Translations under genes and position numbers: made by a program
Notes under the pieces: model-generated
What the model saw: the letters and a program-made list of their open reading frames with translations, nothing else
The model's database searches: none
Told to the model about the DNA's origin: nothing
NCBI RefSeq assembly: GCF_023094165.1
Contig: NZ_JALMDK010000002.1
Location: 819,541-883,540, forward strand
Length of the DNA: 64,000 nt
Direction: 5' to 3'
Origin: Crossiella sp. S99.2
GTDB lineage: Bacteria; Actinomycetota; Actinomycetes; Mycobacteriales; Pseudonocardiaceae
In this document: positions 48,437-56,244 of the stretch, piece after piece
How the letters are laid out: each line of letters begins with the position of its first letter
Numbering within the stretch: position 1 is the stretch's first letter

Positions 48437-49741
48437 TCAGCTGTCGATGTCCACGTCCACGCCATCGGGGTCGACGGACTTCTCCGCGTCGCGGGACTTG
48501 CCGGTGCTCTTGGCGCGGCTGCGGCGCTGCTGGCGGGGCATCACCGCGGGCGGCGGGGGCGGGGTGGGGGCGCCGCCGCCGAGGATCAGCTCGGCGAAGG
48601 TGGCCATGGCCTCGTCCAGCTGACCCGCGTGGCGCTGGTCGGACTCCTGGTTGGCCTGGCGGACCAGGCCGAGCAGGGCGTCGTTGTCCGGGCGCTCGGT
48701 GACCGAGCCGGTGACCCGGTTCAGGCCCTGCTTGACGTTGCCGTCCAGGTCGCCAAGGCGGCCGCTGACGTTGTCCTCGACCTCGTCGATCCGGCCGCCG
48801 ACCTGCTCCAGCCGGGCGTTGAGCGCCTCCAGCCGGTCGGCCAGGCCCTGCAGCCGCTCGGTGGGGTCGACCGCGGGACGGCCGAGCAGGTCGTCCAGCT
48901 TGTCGTTCTGCTCGTCGCGGGCCGCGGCCAGCGCGTTGTGCAGGCTGTTGTTGCCGTCGTTGATGCTGTTGCGCAGGCCGGTGTTGCCCTCGGTGATGCT
49001 GCTCTTGAGGGTGTTGTTGCCTTCGGTGATCGCGCCGCGCAGCGAGCTGGTGCCGTCGTTGATCGAGCTGCGCAGGGTGTCGGTGCCCTCGGAGATCAGG
49101 CCGCGCAGGTTGTCGGTGCTCTCGGTCAGCGAGCGCTGCAGCGCCTCGCGAGTGCCGTCGAGGTGCTCGTGCACGCCCTCGTCCACCTCGTCGATCCGGC
49201 CGCGCAACACGGTCTCCAGCGCCTCCACGCGCTCGCGCACCGGGTTGGTGATCGCGGCGGGCAGCGCCTCCAGGCGGGCGTCCTGCTTGTCCAGGTGCCG
49301 CTCGACGTTGCCGCCGAGGTCGTCCAGCCGCTTGTGGATGTTGGAGAGCTTGTCCTCAAGCCCGTCCATCTTGCCCTGCACGCCCTCGAACCGGCCGGCC
49401 ACGCCGTCCAGGCGGCCGTCCAGCTGGGCGAAGGGCTTGGCCAGCTTGTCGACCAGGCTCTCCACCGCGCGGCCGAGCCCGGCGATCGCGCCGTCCTGGG
49501 CCTCCAGCCGGGCGAGGGTCTCGTCCAGGCGCTCGGCCAGCACGCTGACCTCGGTGCGGTCGGGCAGCTCGGAGAGGCGCTTGCGCACCGAGCCGAGCGA
49601 TTCCAGCGGCGAGAGTCGAGCGTGGATCTCGTCCAGCGCGTCGAAGATCTGCTGCTGTTCGCTCTCACGGATCTCGGCTGCGCGGATCAGCGTGTTGCGC
49701 ATCCGATCGAAAGACATTGTGGAGTGGTTGTTCTCGCTCAC
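48437..49741 (-). CDS. Long coiled-coil protein with exact 11-residue repeats
   Basis: A 434-residue protein without signal peptide or membrane helix. Residues 30-190 are charged heptad-type coiled coil ('ERLDETLARLEAQ', 'LDKQDARLEAL'). Residues 194-270 form seven consecutive 11-residue units, each like I-N-D-G-T-S-S-L-R-G-A, with hydrophobic residues at positions 1 and 8; units start at 194, 205, 216, 227, 238, 249 and 260. A second coiled coil, a Pro-rich linker ('APTPPPPPAVMP') and a basic then acidic tail follow. Hendecads form long amphipathic helices that bind membranes or make right-handed coiled coils. No named family is recognised. Confidence 0.75.
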   Translation of the reverse strand: MSENNHSTMSFDRMRNTLIRAAEIRESEQQQIFDALDEIHARLSPLESLGSVRKRLSELPDRTEVSVLAERLDETLARLEAQDGAIAGLGRAVESLVDKLAKPFAQLDGRLDGVAGRFEGVQGKMDGLEDKLSNIHKRLDDLGGNVERHLDKQDARLEALPAAITNPVRERVEALETVLRGRIDEVDEGVHEHLDGTREALQRSLTESTDNLRGLISEGTDTLRSSINDGTSSLRGAITEGNNTLKSSITEGNTGLRNSINDGNNSLHNALAAARDEQNDKLDDLLGRPAVDPTERLQGLADRLEALNARLEQVGGRIDEVEDNVSGRLGDLDGNVKQGLNRVTGSVTERPDNDALLGLVRQANQESDQRHAGQLDEAMATFAELILGGGAPTPPPPPAVMPRQQRRSRAKSTGKSRDAEKSVDPDGVDVDIDS

Positions 49742-50109
49742 GGCAGGGACCTTCGTCGAAGGGAGGGGACCGACGGACGCGACTCTAGCCAGTCGCCCGA
49801 GTTGTTGGTCACCGACCCCCGGCCGAACTTCGGTGAAAGTTGGCTAGGAGTACGCCATTCGGGTGACTGGCTGCAGGAAACGCCAGTGGTTTGATCTTCA
49901 GTGGTTGATCAGCGCAGAACCGCGTTCCCCATTCGAGCTACTTGCTTCCCCGACCATGATCGACGTTCCGTGGCGAAGGAGCCGCGAGAACATCAAAGAA
50001 CCATCCGACAGAGTGGAATTACCGCTCGTCTTACAGGTCAAATGATCATAGCGTGTGCTCTCCGGAACGGCTTGCCAACACGCCGGTCGAGCACGGGTAC
50101 CGTGTCGCC
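49742..50109. other. Divergent intergenic region, coiled-coil gene / add
   Basis: A 368-bp gap without a supported gene; short frames here lack RBS and codon bias. TAGAGT on the minus strand (49787-49782) may serve the coiled-coil gene. Part of it (about 49880-50060) is clearly less GC-rich than the surroundings and contains TTGATC and TGATCA motifs. TACCGT at 50098-50103 is the likely -10 of a leaderless add transcript. Confidence 0.4.
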
Positions 50110-51198
50110 ATGTCAACCCCGGTGACTCTGGAAACCATCCGCACCGCACCCAAGGTGCTGCTGCACGACCACCTCGATGGCGGCTTGCGACCGCAGACCG
50201 TGATCGACCTGGCCGACGCCGGCGGCTACGCCAACCTGCCCACCACCGACGCCGAGGAACTGGGCGTCTGGTTCGCCGAGGCCGCCGACTCCGGCTCCCT
50301 CGTCCGCTACCTCGAAACCTTCGCGCACACCGTCGGCGTCATGCAGAACACCGCGGCGATCGTCCGGGTGGCCGCCGAGGCCGCCGAGGACCTCGCCGAC
50401 GACGGTGTCGTCTACGCCGAGGTCCGCTACGCCCCCGAACTGTTCACCGAGGGCGGCCTGTCCCTGGAACAGATCGTGGAAGCCGTGCAGGAAGGCTTCC
50501 GGCAGGGCGAGGCCACCGCCGCCGCGCGCGGCAAGAAGGTCCGGATCGGCACGCTGCTCTGCGCCATGCGGCAGAACGCCCGCTCGCTGGAGATCGCCGA
50601 ACTGGCCGTGCGCTACCGCGACGCCGGCGTGGTCGGCTTCGACATCGCCGGCCCCGAGGCGGGCTTCCCGCCCACCCGCAACCTGGACGCCTTCGAATAC
50701 CTGCGCCAGCAAAACGCGCACTTCACCATCCACGCCGGTGAGGCATTCGGCCTGCCCTCGATCTGGGAAGCCATCCAGCACTGCGGCGCCGAACGGCTCG
50801 GCCACGGCGTGCGCATCGTGGACGACATCAAGGTGGAGGAGGACGGCACCGTGCACCTGGGCCGCCTCGCCAGCTACGTCCGCGACCGCCGCATCCCCCT
50901 CGAAATGTGCCCCAGCTCCAACCTGCAGACCGGCGCCGCGGCCTCCATCGCCGAGCACCCCATCGGCCTGCTGCACCGGCTGCGCTTCCGGGTCACGGTC
51001 AACACCGACAACCGGCTGATGAGTCACTGCTCGATGTCGGGCGAGATGGCCGCGCTGGTGGAGGCATTCGGCTACGACTGGGCCGACCTGCAATGGTTCA
51101 CCGTCAACGCGATGAAATCCGCCTTCATCGGCTTCGACGAGCGCCTGGCGATCATCAACGATGTGATCAAGCCCGGTTACGCCGCGCTCCAGGCATGA
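50110..51198 (+). CDS. add: Adenosine deaminase
   Basis: A 362-residue Zn enzyme converting adenosine and deoxyadenosine to inosine forms. Zinc and catalytic residues are visible in '[12 protein letters not shown]' (HxH), '[10 protein letters not shown]' (His, Glu), 'RLGHGVRIV' (His) and '[11 protein letters not shown]' (Asp); the last motif is the NTDN variant common in actinobacteria rather than NTDDP. ATG 50110 is 6 nt after TACCGT. It forms a functional set with the cdd-deoA operon but has its own promoter and terminator. Confidence 0.96.
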   Translation: MSTPVTLETIRTAPKVLLHDHLDGGLRPQTVIDLADAGGYANLPTTDAEELGVWFAEAADSGSLVRYLETFAHTVGVMQNTAAIVRVAAEAAEDLADDGVVYAEVRYAPELFTEGGLSLEQIVEAVQEGFRQGEATAAARGKKVRIGTLLCAMRQNARSLEIAELAVRYRDAGVVGFDIAGPEAGFPPTRNLDAFEYLRQQNAHFTIHAGEAFGLPSIWEAIQHCGAERLGHGVRIVDDIKVEEDGTVHLGRLASYVRDRRIPLEMCPSSNLQTGAAASIAEHPIGLLHRLRFRVTVNTDNRLMSHCSMSGEMAALVEAFGYDWADLQWFTVNAMKSAFIGFDERLAIINDVIKPGYAALQA

Positions 51199-51204
51199 GA
51201 AAAG

Positions 51205-51243
51205 CAGTGGGGCCGCACCGGTGATCCGGGTGCGGCCCCACTG
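51205..51243. terminator. Bidirectional terminator between add and the convergent acidic-protein gene
   Basis: A 15-bp perfect stem (51205-51219 with 51229-51243) and a 9-nt loop lie 6 nt after add and 12 nt after the convergent gene. On the minus strand GCTTTTCTC follows, on the plus strand TCTATTA. Confidence 0.85.
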
Positions 51244-51255
51244 TCTATTAAGGAT

Positions 51256-52482
51256 TCAGTGCGCGCGCAGGCGTTCCTCGAAGCCGGCGACCAGCTTCTC
51301 CCAGGACTCCACCTCGGCGGTGAACGGCGCGCTCGGCGCCAGCCGGTTCGGGTCCGGGCGGATCACGAAGGACACCAGCCAGCCTAGGCTCTCCGACTTG
51401 GTCAGCGCCTTCTCCGCCGACTCGTCCCCGGCCCACTGGGCCGCGTCGGTGATCAGCTCGACGGCCAGCTCCAGCTGGTACGGGTCCACCTGCTCGACCC
51501 CGCCGGCCAGATCGTCGGACAACCCGGTCAGCACGTAGGTGTTGTCCTGCTCGACCTCGATCTCCAGGTCGCCGTTGGTGGCCGCGGCCACCACGTCCTC
51601 CCAGGTGACCACGGCGGACAGATCGTTGGCGTGGTCCTCGGCCGAATCGCCCTCGCCGGTGGCCAGGAAGCGGGCCAGCGCGCGCGGCGTGCCGAAGACG
51701 TCGATCTGGCCCTCGGAACCGAGGAAGACCGGCTTGTCATCGAGGTAGCAGCGCAGCGTGTAGTGCTCGCCGACCGAAGTGATGATCTTGATCGGGTCGA
51801 TGCCGACCTCGGCCCAGAAGCCGGTCGGCGCCTCCTCCTCGACCTCGGCCTGCTCGCCCTCGGCGGCGTCCTCTTCCTCGGTCTCCAGCTCGTCCAGCTC
51901 GGCCTGGGCCACGGTCAGCGCGGCCTCGTCCACCTCGGGCTGGGTGACCACGGCGTCGATCGCGTCCAGGACCTTGTCCCACTCGTCGATCACGACCTTG
52001 GCCAGGTCGTTCCACCTGGCCTCGCCGTCGCGCCCCTGGAACGGGTAGGTGCCCTGGTTCAGCAGGGCGAACCCGTCCGCGGAGTCCAGCACCTCGTGCA
52101 CGGCGTCCAGCTCGCAGACATCGGCGAGCGAGCGCACGATGGCCACGGTCTCGGCCAGTTCGCCGATGGTCCAGGTGTCCGGCTCCTCGGCGACCAGCTC
52201 GGGCACGCCGACCAGGTCGAAGCGGTGCTCGTCGTCCGGGATCAGCTCACCGGCGTGCAGGCCGGGCACCTGCGCCCAGGCCGGGTGGTCGGTGAGGTCG
52301 TGCTCCTGCGCCTTGCGCAGGTAGGCGGCCAGGTGGGCGGCGTCGGCGAAGCCGTAGAGGTCTTCCCCGTGGCCGAGGAAGGCCTCCCACTCCTCGCCGT
52401 CCTCACGCCATTTCGGCGCCCACAGCGTGACCAGGTCACCCTGCGGAAGACCGAGTTCGATCGGGACGATGTCCTGGGCCAT
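51256..52482 (-). CDS. Acidic cytoplasmic protein of unknown function
   Basis: A 408-residue, strongly acidic protein without signal peptide or membrane helix. It appears to have two related halves around an Asp/Glu-rich linker (about residues 195-225, 'ELDELETEEEDAAEGEQAEV'). Each half has a 'YGFADAAHLAAYLR' or 'DVFGTPRALARFLA' helix, a local internal similarity that suggests duplication. It is conserved in related actinomycetes as I recall, but no function is known. The start is ATG 52482. Confidence 0.75.
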   Translation of the reverse strand: MAQDIVPIELGLPQGDLVTLWAPKWREDGEEWEAFLGHGEDLYGFADAAHLAAYLRKAQEHDLTDHPAWAQVPGLHAGELIPDDEHRFDLVGVPELVAEEPDTWTIGELAETVAIVRSLADVCELDAVHEVLDSADGFALLNQGTYPFQGRDGEARWNDLAKVVIDEWDKVLDAIDAVVTQPEVDEAALTVAQAELDELETEEEDAAEGEQAEVEEEAPTGFWAEVGIDPIKIITSVGEHYTLRCYLDDKPVFLGSEGQIDVFGTPRALARFLATGEGDSAEDHANDLSAVVTWEDVVAAATNGDLEIEVEQDNTYVLTGLSDDLAGGVEQVDPYQLELAVELITDAAQWAGDESAEKALTKSESLGWLVSFVIRPDPNRLAPSAPFTAEVESWEKLVAGFEERLRAH

Positions 52483-52544
52483 TCCCTGCCTCCGGGTCGC
52501 CGACGGATTCGGCCGCAGCCTACGGGTTCACCGCGCGCAGCGGA

Positions 52545-53000
52545 TCACCGGTCCGAACGAAGGCTCGACAGATCGAAGGAGAACACGTCCTCGTCCTCCT
52601 CCGTGGTGGCCGCGGGCCTGCCGGGCGTGGCGGCCGGGCCGGTCACCGCGGCGCTGTCCCAGCCCGCCGCGCGGGCCGGCACGGTGCCGCCGACGGCCTC
52701 CACCACCGCGGTGAACTCATCGCCCAGCGCGCGGGCGAGCACGTTGTAGGAGCGCTGCACGGCGAACTCGGCGGCCTGCCGGGCGGTCTCGGTGATCGCC
52801 TGACCGAGCCGGTCCGCGCCCAGGTTCACCGCGGCCGGGTCCAGCCACAGCTGCAGCAGCTCGCCGCTGGCGTTGACCGTGGCCGCGACCAGCCCGTCCT
52901 GACTGCGCGCCTGCCCGACCACCCTGGCCATGTCGGCCTCCAGCTGCTGACTGGCCAGCAGCCGGTCCTCGGCCTCGCGCAGCTCATCCGGCTCGCTCAT
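52545..53000 (-). CDS. YbaB/EbfC-family protein (second of two)
   Basis: A 151-residue protein with the YbaB/EbfC pattern: N-terminal helix, then 'QDGLVAATVNASGELLQLWLDPAAV' beta segments and a helical 'LGQAITETARQAAEFAVQRSYNVLARAL'. The C-terminal 40 residues are polar and disordered. YbaB proteins bind DNA; relatives in type VII secretion loci (EspL-like) may instead act as chaperones. It overlaps the upstream YbaB gene by 4 nt and belongs to the 52.5-54.9 kb cluster. Confidence 0.75.
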   Translation of the reverse strand: MSEPDELREAEDRLLASQQLEADMARVVGQARSQDGLVAATVNASGELLQLWLDPAAVNLGADRLGQAITETARQAAEFAVQRSYNVLARALGDEFTAVVEAVGGTVPARAAGWDSAAVTGPAATPGRPAATTEEDEDVFSFDLSSLRSDR

Positions 53001-53398
53001 CGCGCCCTCCGCAGGAAAGACCCGCCGTCCTCGTCATCGTCGTCGGTCACCGGCTGTGGCGCCATGCCCAGCGCGGTCAGTCCCTCCGACGCCCGCGCGT
53101 CCAGCACGCCGTGCAGGGTCCGGTGCAGCCGCCCGGCCGCGTCCCTGGTGGCCCGCTGGGCCTGTTTGAGCACCTCGGCGGCCAGTTGCGCGGAGCCCAG
53201 TTGCAGGGCCCTCTGGTCGATCAGGACCTCCTGGATCTCTCCGCCGGGCACCACGGTCACCCGCACCGCGCCGTCGCCGGAGCGGGCCCGGCCGAGCACC
53301 GGCCCTGACCGGGCCAGCCGTTCAGACACCCGCTGGTCGGTCTCGGCGATCTTCGCCGCCGCCCGCGCGTTGTCCGCCTCGACGTAGTCCTCGTGCAT
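52997..53398 (-). CDS. YbaB/EbfC-family protein (first of two)
   Basis: A 133-residue protein with the same layout as its neighbour: 'SGDGAVRVTVVPGGEIQEVLIDQRALQL', then a long helix ('AAEVLKQAQRATRDAAGRLHRTLHGVL') and an acidic tail ('DDDDEDGG'). Two different YbaB proteins in tandem suggest a heterodimer. The gene follows the WXG100-NlpC/P60 gene by 14 nt, so it is likely in the same operon; a function tied to export of that protein is an inference. Confidence 0.75.
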   Translation of the reverse strand: MHEDYVEADNARAAAKIAETDQRVSERLARSGPVLGRARSGDGAVRVTVVPGGEIQEVLIDQRALQLGSAQLAAEVLKQAQRATRDAAGRLHRTLHGVLDARASEGLTALGMAPQPVTDDDDEDGGSFLRRAR

Positions 53399-53412
53399 CG
53401 ACCTACCCCCGC

Positions 53413-54567
53413 TCAGCCGGTCGGCCGGAAGAAGCCCATGAACGGCATGCCGCTGTTGGTGGTGCGCAGCTTGCCGATCTGCACCGGGTCACCGGCCTCG
53501 ATGATCTGCCCGTCGCCGATGAACATCGCCACGTGACCCTTCCACACCACCAGGTCGCCGGGCAGCAGCTCACCGGGCGGCACCTGCGCGCCCATCGCCT
53601 GGGCCGCGGAGTGCCTGGGCAGCTCGAACCCGGCGGCCGCGTAGGACCACTTGGTCAGCCCGGAGCAGTCGGTGCCCTGCGGCGGGTTGGAGGCCGCCCA
53701 GACATACGGCGTGCCCAGCGCGGTCAGCGCCTTGCGCACCGCGGCCGCGGCGATCTCGTTGGGCGCCTGCACGGTCTTGCCGCCGGGCAGGTTCACGTCC
53801 ACGCCGGAACCCGGCTGCGGCGGGATGGCCACCGGCAGGTTGGACGCGGGCGCGCCGCCACCGCCGCCCCCACCACCGCCGCCGCCCCCGCTGCCCGAAC
53901 CGCCACCGCCCCCGGAGGAGCCGCTGCCGTTGCCGCCGGAACCGTTGCGGCCGTTGGCTCCCGCGGTGCCGGTGCCGTCCACGCCGCCGCCGAGCGCGCC
54001 GCCCATGCCGCCGAGCGAACCCACGTCCACCCCTGGCAGGCCGCGCAGTTTGCCCGCGGCCTCGCTCAGCGCCTGCTTGGCCTTGGTGATCTCCTGGGTG
54101 CCCTTGAGGTGGAAGTTGGCCGCGGTGCACCAGCACTGCTTGATCGCCTCGGGCACGCTGGCCTTGTTGCCGCCCGCCTTGCCGGCCAGCGCCGCCTGCA
54201 CCTGCGGGGTGACCGCGCCGCGCAGCTCGTTGACCAGCCGCTCGATGTTGCCCTTGGCCGTGGTGACCGCGTTGTAGGCGCCGTTGACCGCGTCCTGGGC
54301 GGTCTTGCAGTTGGCGGCCAGCTTGTCCAGCGAGCCCTCCAGGGTGGCGACCCGGCCCTGGAAAACGTTGGCGCGGTCGCCGTACCAGCCGTTCATCGCG
54401 CCCTTGAACGCGCCGTTGTGCCTGCCCTTGAGATCGGCCAGCGCGGTGTTGGCCTGGCCGAAGGCGGTGGCCGCGCGCTGGGCCGCGCCGTGGTCGCCCT
54501 CGATGTCCTTGAGGTTGTTGCGCAACGGTTCGGTGAGCCCGTTGAGCACCGCTTCGACGTCGGACAT
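53413..54567 (-). CDS. WXG100-like / NlpC-P60 cell-wall hydrolase, candidate type VII secretion substrate
   Basis: A 384-residue protein. Residues 1-120 are helical with W61-Y-G63, the WxG turn of ESX-type proteins. Residues 183-238 are a Gly/Ser-rich linker with long Gly runs. Residues 270-384 form an NlpC/P60 peptidase with catalytic Cys301 ('GTDCSGLTKWSY') and His345 ('WKGHVAMFIGDG'); the third position, usually His/Asn/Gln, appears to be Glu357. No Sec signal peptide is present, so export through a type VII-like route is inferred. It would cleave peptidoglycan stem peptides outside the membrane. Confidence 0.85.
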   Translation of the reverse strand: MSDVEAVLNGLTEPLRNNLKDIEGDHGAAQRAATAFGQANTALADLKGRHNGAFKGAMNGWYGDRANVFQGRVATLEGSLDKLAANCKTAQDAVNGAYNAVTTAKGNIERLVNELRGAVTPQVQAALAGKAGGNKASVPEAIKQCWCTAANFHLKGTQEITKAKQALSEAAGKLRGLPGVDVGSLGGMGGALGGGVDGTGTAGANGRNGSGGNGSGSSGGGGGSGSGGGGGGGGGGGGAPASNLPVAIPPQPGSGVDVNLPGGKTVQAPNEIAAAAVRKALTALGTPYVWAASNPPQGTDCSGLTKWSYAAAGFELPRHSAAQAMGAQVPPGELLPGDLVVWKGHVAMFIGDGQIIEAGDPVQIGKLRTTNSGMPFMGFFRPTG

Positions 54568-54586
54568 GTTCTGGATCCCCCTGTGC

Positions 54587-54907
54587 TCAGCGCTGTCCGG
54601 CGCGCTTGACGCTGGCCGCGTGCTCGGCGTCCTGCTGGTGGTAGTCGGTGACCGTGCCGCTGACCGCGGTGCCCAGCTCGCCCAGTGCCTTGGCCGCGGC
54701 GGCGATGGCGTCCAGGATCGACTGCGCGGCCGGGGTCAGCGCGCCGGAGACCTCCGCGCCGATCTTGCCGAAAGCGTTGCCCGGCACCGCGTTGGCCCCG
54801 GCCAGCGTGCCGCTGCCGACCTTGCCGATTTCACCGGACATGCCCTTGGCCGCGTTGGCGTAACTCGTCAACGCGGCCGGGTCGACCTTGAAACCCTTCT
54901 CGGCCAT
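54587..54907 (-). CDS. ESX/WXG100-like small secreted protein with YxxxD tail
   Basis: A 106-residue all-helical Ala/Gly-rich protein. It lacks a classic WxG turn but ends in Y89-H-Q-Q-D93, matching the general type VII secretion signal YxxxD/E near the C-terminus, followed by 13 residues. It is the first gene of the four-gene cluster, 19 nt before the WXG100-NlpC/P60 gene, and may pair with that protein's N-domain as EsxA/EsxB-type partners do. No EccC-type ATPase is in the window. Confidence 0.7.
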   Translation of the reverse strand: MAEKGFKVDPAALTSYANAAKGMSGEIGKVGSGTLAGANAVPGNAFGKIGAEVSGALTPAAQSILDAIAAAAKALGELGTAVSGTVTDYHQQDAEHAASVKRAGQR

Positions 54908-55051
54908 CGCTCCCCGTCGCCTCTCCCCATGAGCCCCTGTGTGACCGGTTCGACGCGGGGGAGTGCCCCACGGTTCCGGCCGGATAGCCCAGCTTGCCGC
55001 ACGTCAGGCCGGTTGTGGGCGTGGATGGCCGGATTCACGCGACCGACTAGG

Positions 55052-55080
55052 TTGCACAGCCAGCTAGCTGGCGGTACCTT
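55052..55080 (+). promoter_or_regulatory. Leaderless padR promoter with palindromic operator
   Basis: TTGCAC (55052-55057), 17 bp, TACCTT (55075-55080), then 6 nt to GTG 55087. The spacer holds the perfect 14-bp palindrome GCCAGCTAGCTGGC (55059-55072), placed where a bound repressor would block polymerase. Confidence 0.7.
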
Positions 55081-55086
55081 CTAGTC

Positions 55087-55449
55087 GTGAGTCCGGTCGA
55101 GGTGCGGCAGGCGCAGTGGTTGCGCGGCGTGCTCGACCTGGCCGTGCTCGCTCTGCTCGCCGAGAGCGGGGAGAGCTACGGGTACCTGATCTCCCAGCAG
55201 CTGGCCGAGTCCGGCCTTGGCGAGGTCAAGGGCGGCACGCTGTACCCGTTGCTCAACCGGCTGGAGGAGGCCGGGCTGCTCAACAGCGCCTGGCGGGCCG
55301 GCGACGGCGGGCCGGGCCGCAAGTTCTACGAGATCAGCAACGGCGGCAGGCGGCTGCTCGCCGAGCACGCTCCACAGTGGACGGCCTTCGCGGGCGCGGC
55401 GACCACGGTCGTCCAGCGCGGTATGCGCGAGGCGGCGCTGAGCGGCTGA
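55087..55449 (+). CDS. PadR-family transcriptional regulator
   Basis: A 120-residue winged-helix regulator. The N-terminal part 'RGVLDLAVLALLAESGESYGYLISQQLAESGLGEVKGGTLYPLLNRLEEAGLL' is the PadR signature, followed by the wing ('SAWRAGDGGPGRKFYEISNGG') and a short C-terminal dimerisation helix. It probably represses its own promoter through the palindrome at 55059-55072. PadR genes often control an adjacent transporter or membrane protein, but none is co-directional and touching here. GTG 55087 has no RBS. Confidence 0.93.
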   Translation: MSPVEVRQAQWLRGVLDLAVLALLAESGESYGYLISQQLAESGLGEVKGGTLYPLLNRLEEAGLLNSAWRAGDGGPGRKFYEISNGGRRLLAEHAPQWTAFAGAATTVVQRGMREAALSG

Positions 55450-55468
55450 GAGCGCCGCGATGAGACTT

Positions 55469-55501
55469 CGGTGGGGCCGGCGTCGGGGGCCGGCCCCACC
55501 G
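55469..55501 (+). terminator. Terminator of padR
   Basis: A 13-bp perfect stem (55469-55481 with 55489-55501) and a 7-nt loop, followed by AGTTTGTG, lie 20 nt after the padR stop. Confidence 0.75.
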
Positions 55502-55589
55502 AGTTTGTGCTGACACTTGCTCCGACCGGACCAACGATGATCACGGGTTGGCGGCACCGATCAAGCCCGTGAGCTGCGATCATGTGTTT

Positions 55590-56171
55590 ATGGACGTTGC
55601 CGAGGGCTGGGGCCGGCTGAGGACCTGGCTGGCCGCGAGCGCGCCCACCACCCATGAACTCCTCCGGCCGGGCGCGGCGCCCGCCGAGGTCGAGGAGCTG
55701 CAACGCCGCCTGGATCTGAGCTTCCCGGCTGACCTGTGCCGGTGGTGGACGCTGTGCGACGGCACCGAGCGCACCGAGTTCGCCGAGATCCTGCCGCCCT
55801 TCTACACCCCGCACAGCACCCGCAGTGCCTTTGATGCCAGGGAATGGCGCCGGTTGCGTTACCGGGCGACCTGGGCCGAACCGGACGCCGAACCCGAGGC
55901 GGGCACCGCTGCCCGCAGCTTCCACCCGGCCTGGGTGCCCATCGCCTTCGACGGCTGCGGCGACGCCCTGGTCGTCGACCTGCGGCCAGGCCCACTGCAC
56001 GGCTGCGTGCTGGAGTGGGACCAGGAACGCTCCGAGGTGCACAAGCCGGAGTGGCCCAGCCTGGCGGAGATGGTGGCCGAGGTGGCCGAGGCCCTGGAGA
56101 CGGGCACGCCGGTGCGGCACAGCCAGCCGACCGTGACCCCGGACGGCAGGCTGGACTGGCGGATCCGCTGA
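55590..56171 (+). CDS. SMI1/KNR4-family protein
   Basis: A 193-residue cytoplasmic protein. The family fold is indicated by 'LLRPGAAPAEVEELQRRLDLSFPADLCRWWTLCDGTER', 'WVPIAFDGCGDALVVDLRPG' and 'GCVLEWDQERSEVHKPEWPSLAEMVAEVAEALE'. In bacteria this fold is common among immunity proteins of polymorphic toxin systems, but no toxin gene is next to it, so it may have a housekeeping or orphan immunity role. ATG 55590 is preferred; in-frame GTG 55569 would add seven residues. Confidence 0.85.
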   Translation: MDVAEGWGRLRTWLAASAPTTHELLRPGAAPAEVEELQRRLDLSFPADLCRWWTLCDGTERTEFAEILPPFYTPHSTRSAFDAREWRRLRYRATWAEPDAEPEAGTAARSFHPAWVPIAFDGCGDALVVDLRPGPLHGCVLEWDQERSEVHKPEWPSLAEMVAEVAEALETGTPVRHSQPTVTPDGRLDWRIR

Positions 56172-56244
56172 CCTCGGATTTTCCCGTGTGCGCGGTGGCT
56201 TCCCGGATACGATGGGCTTCCACATCGGGAGCACTGGGGGGCGG

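Noticed and set aside
49863..50149. Short frames on both strands between the coiled-coil gene and add
   Set aside because: No RBS, no codon bias, AT-richer DNA, and the add promoter lies inside.
53850..53950. Short tandem repeat region as a possible repeat array or CRISPR-like element
   Set aside because: The repeats are Gly codons of the in-frame linker of the NlpC/P60 protein; there are no spacers.
55590..56171. Immunity gene of a polymorphic toxin locus
   Set aside because: The SMI1/KNR4 fold fits, but no toxin or toxin fragment lies beside it.
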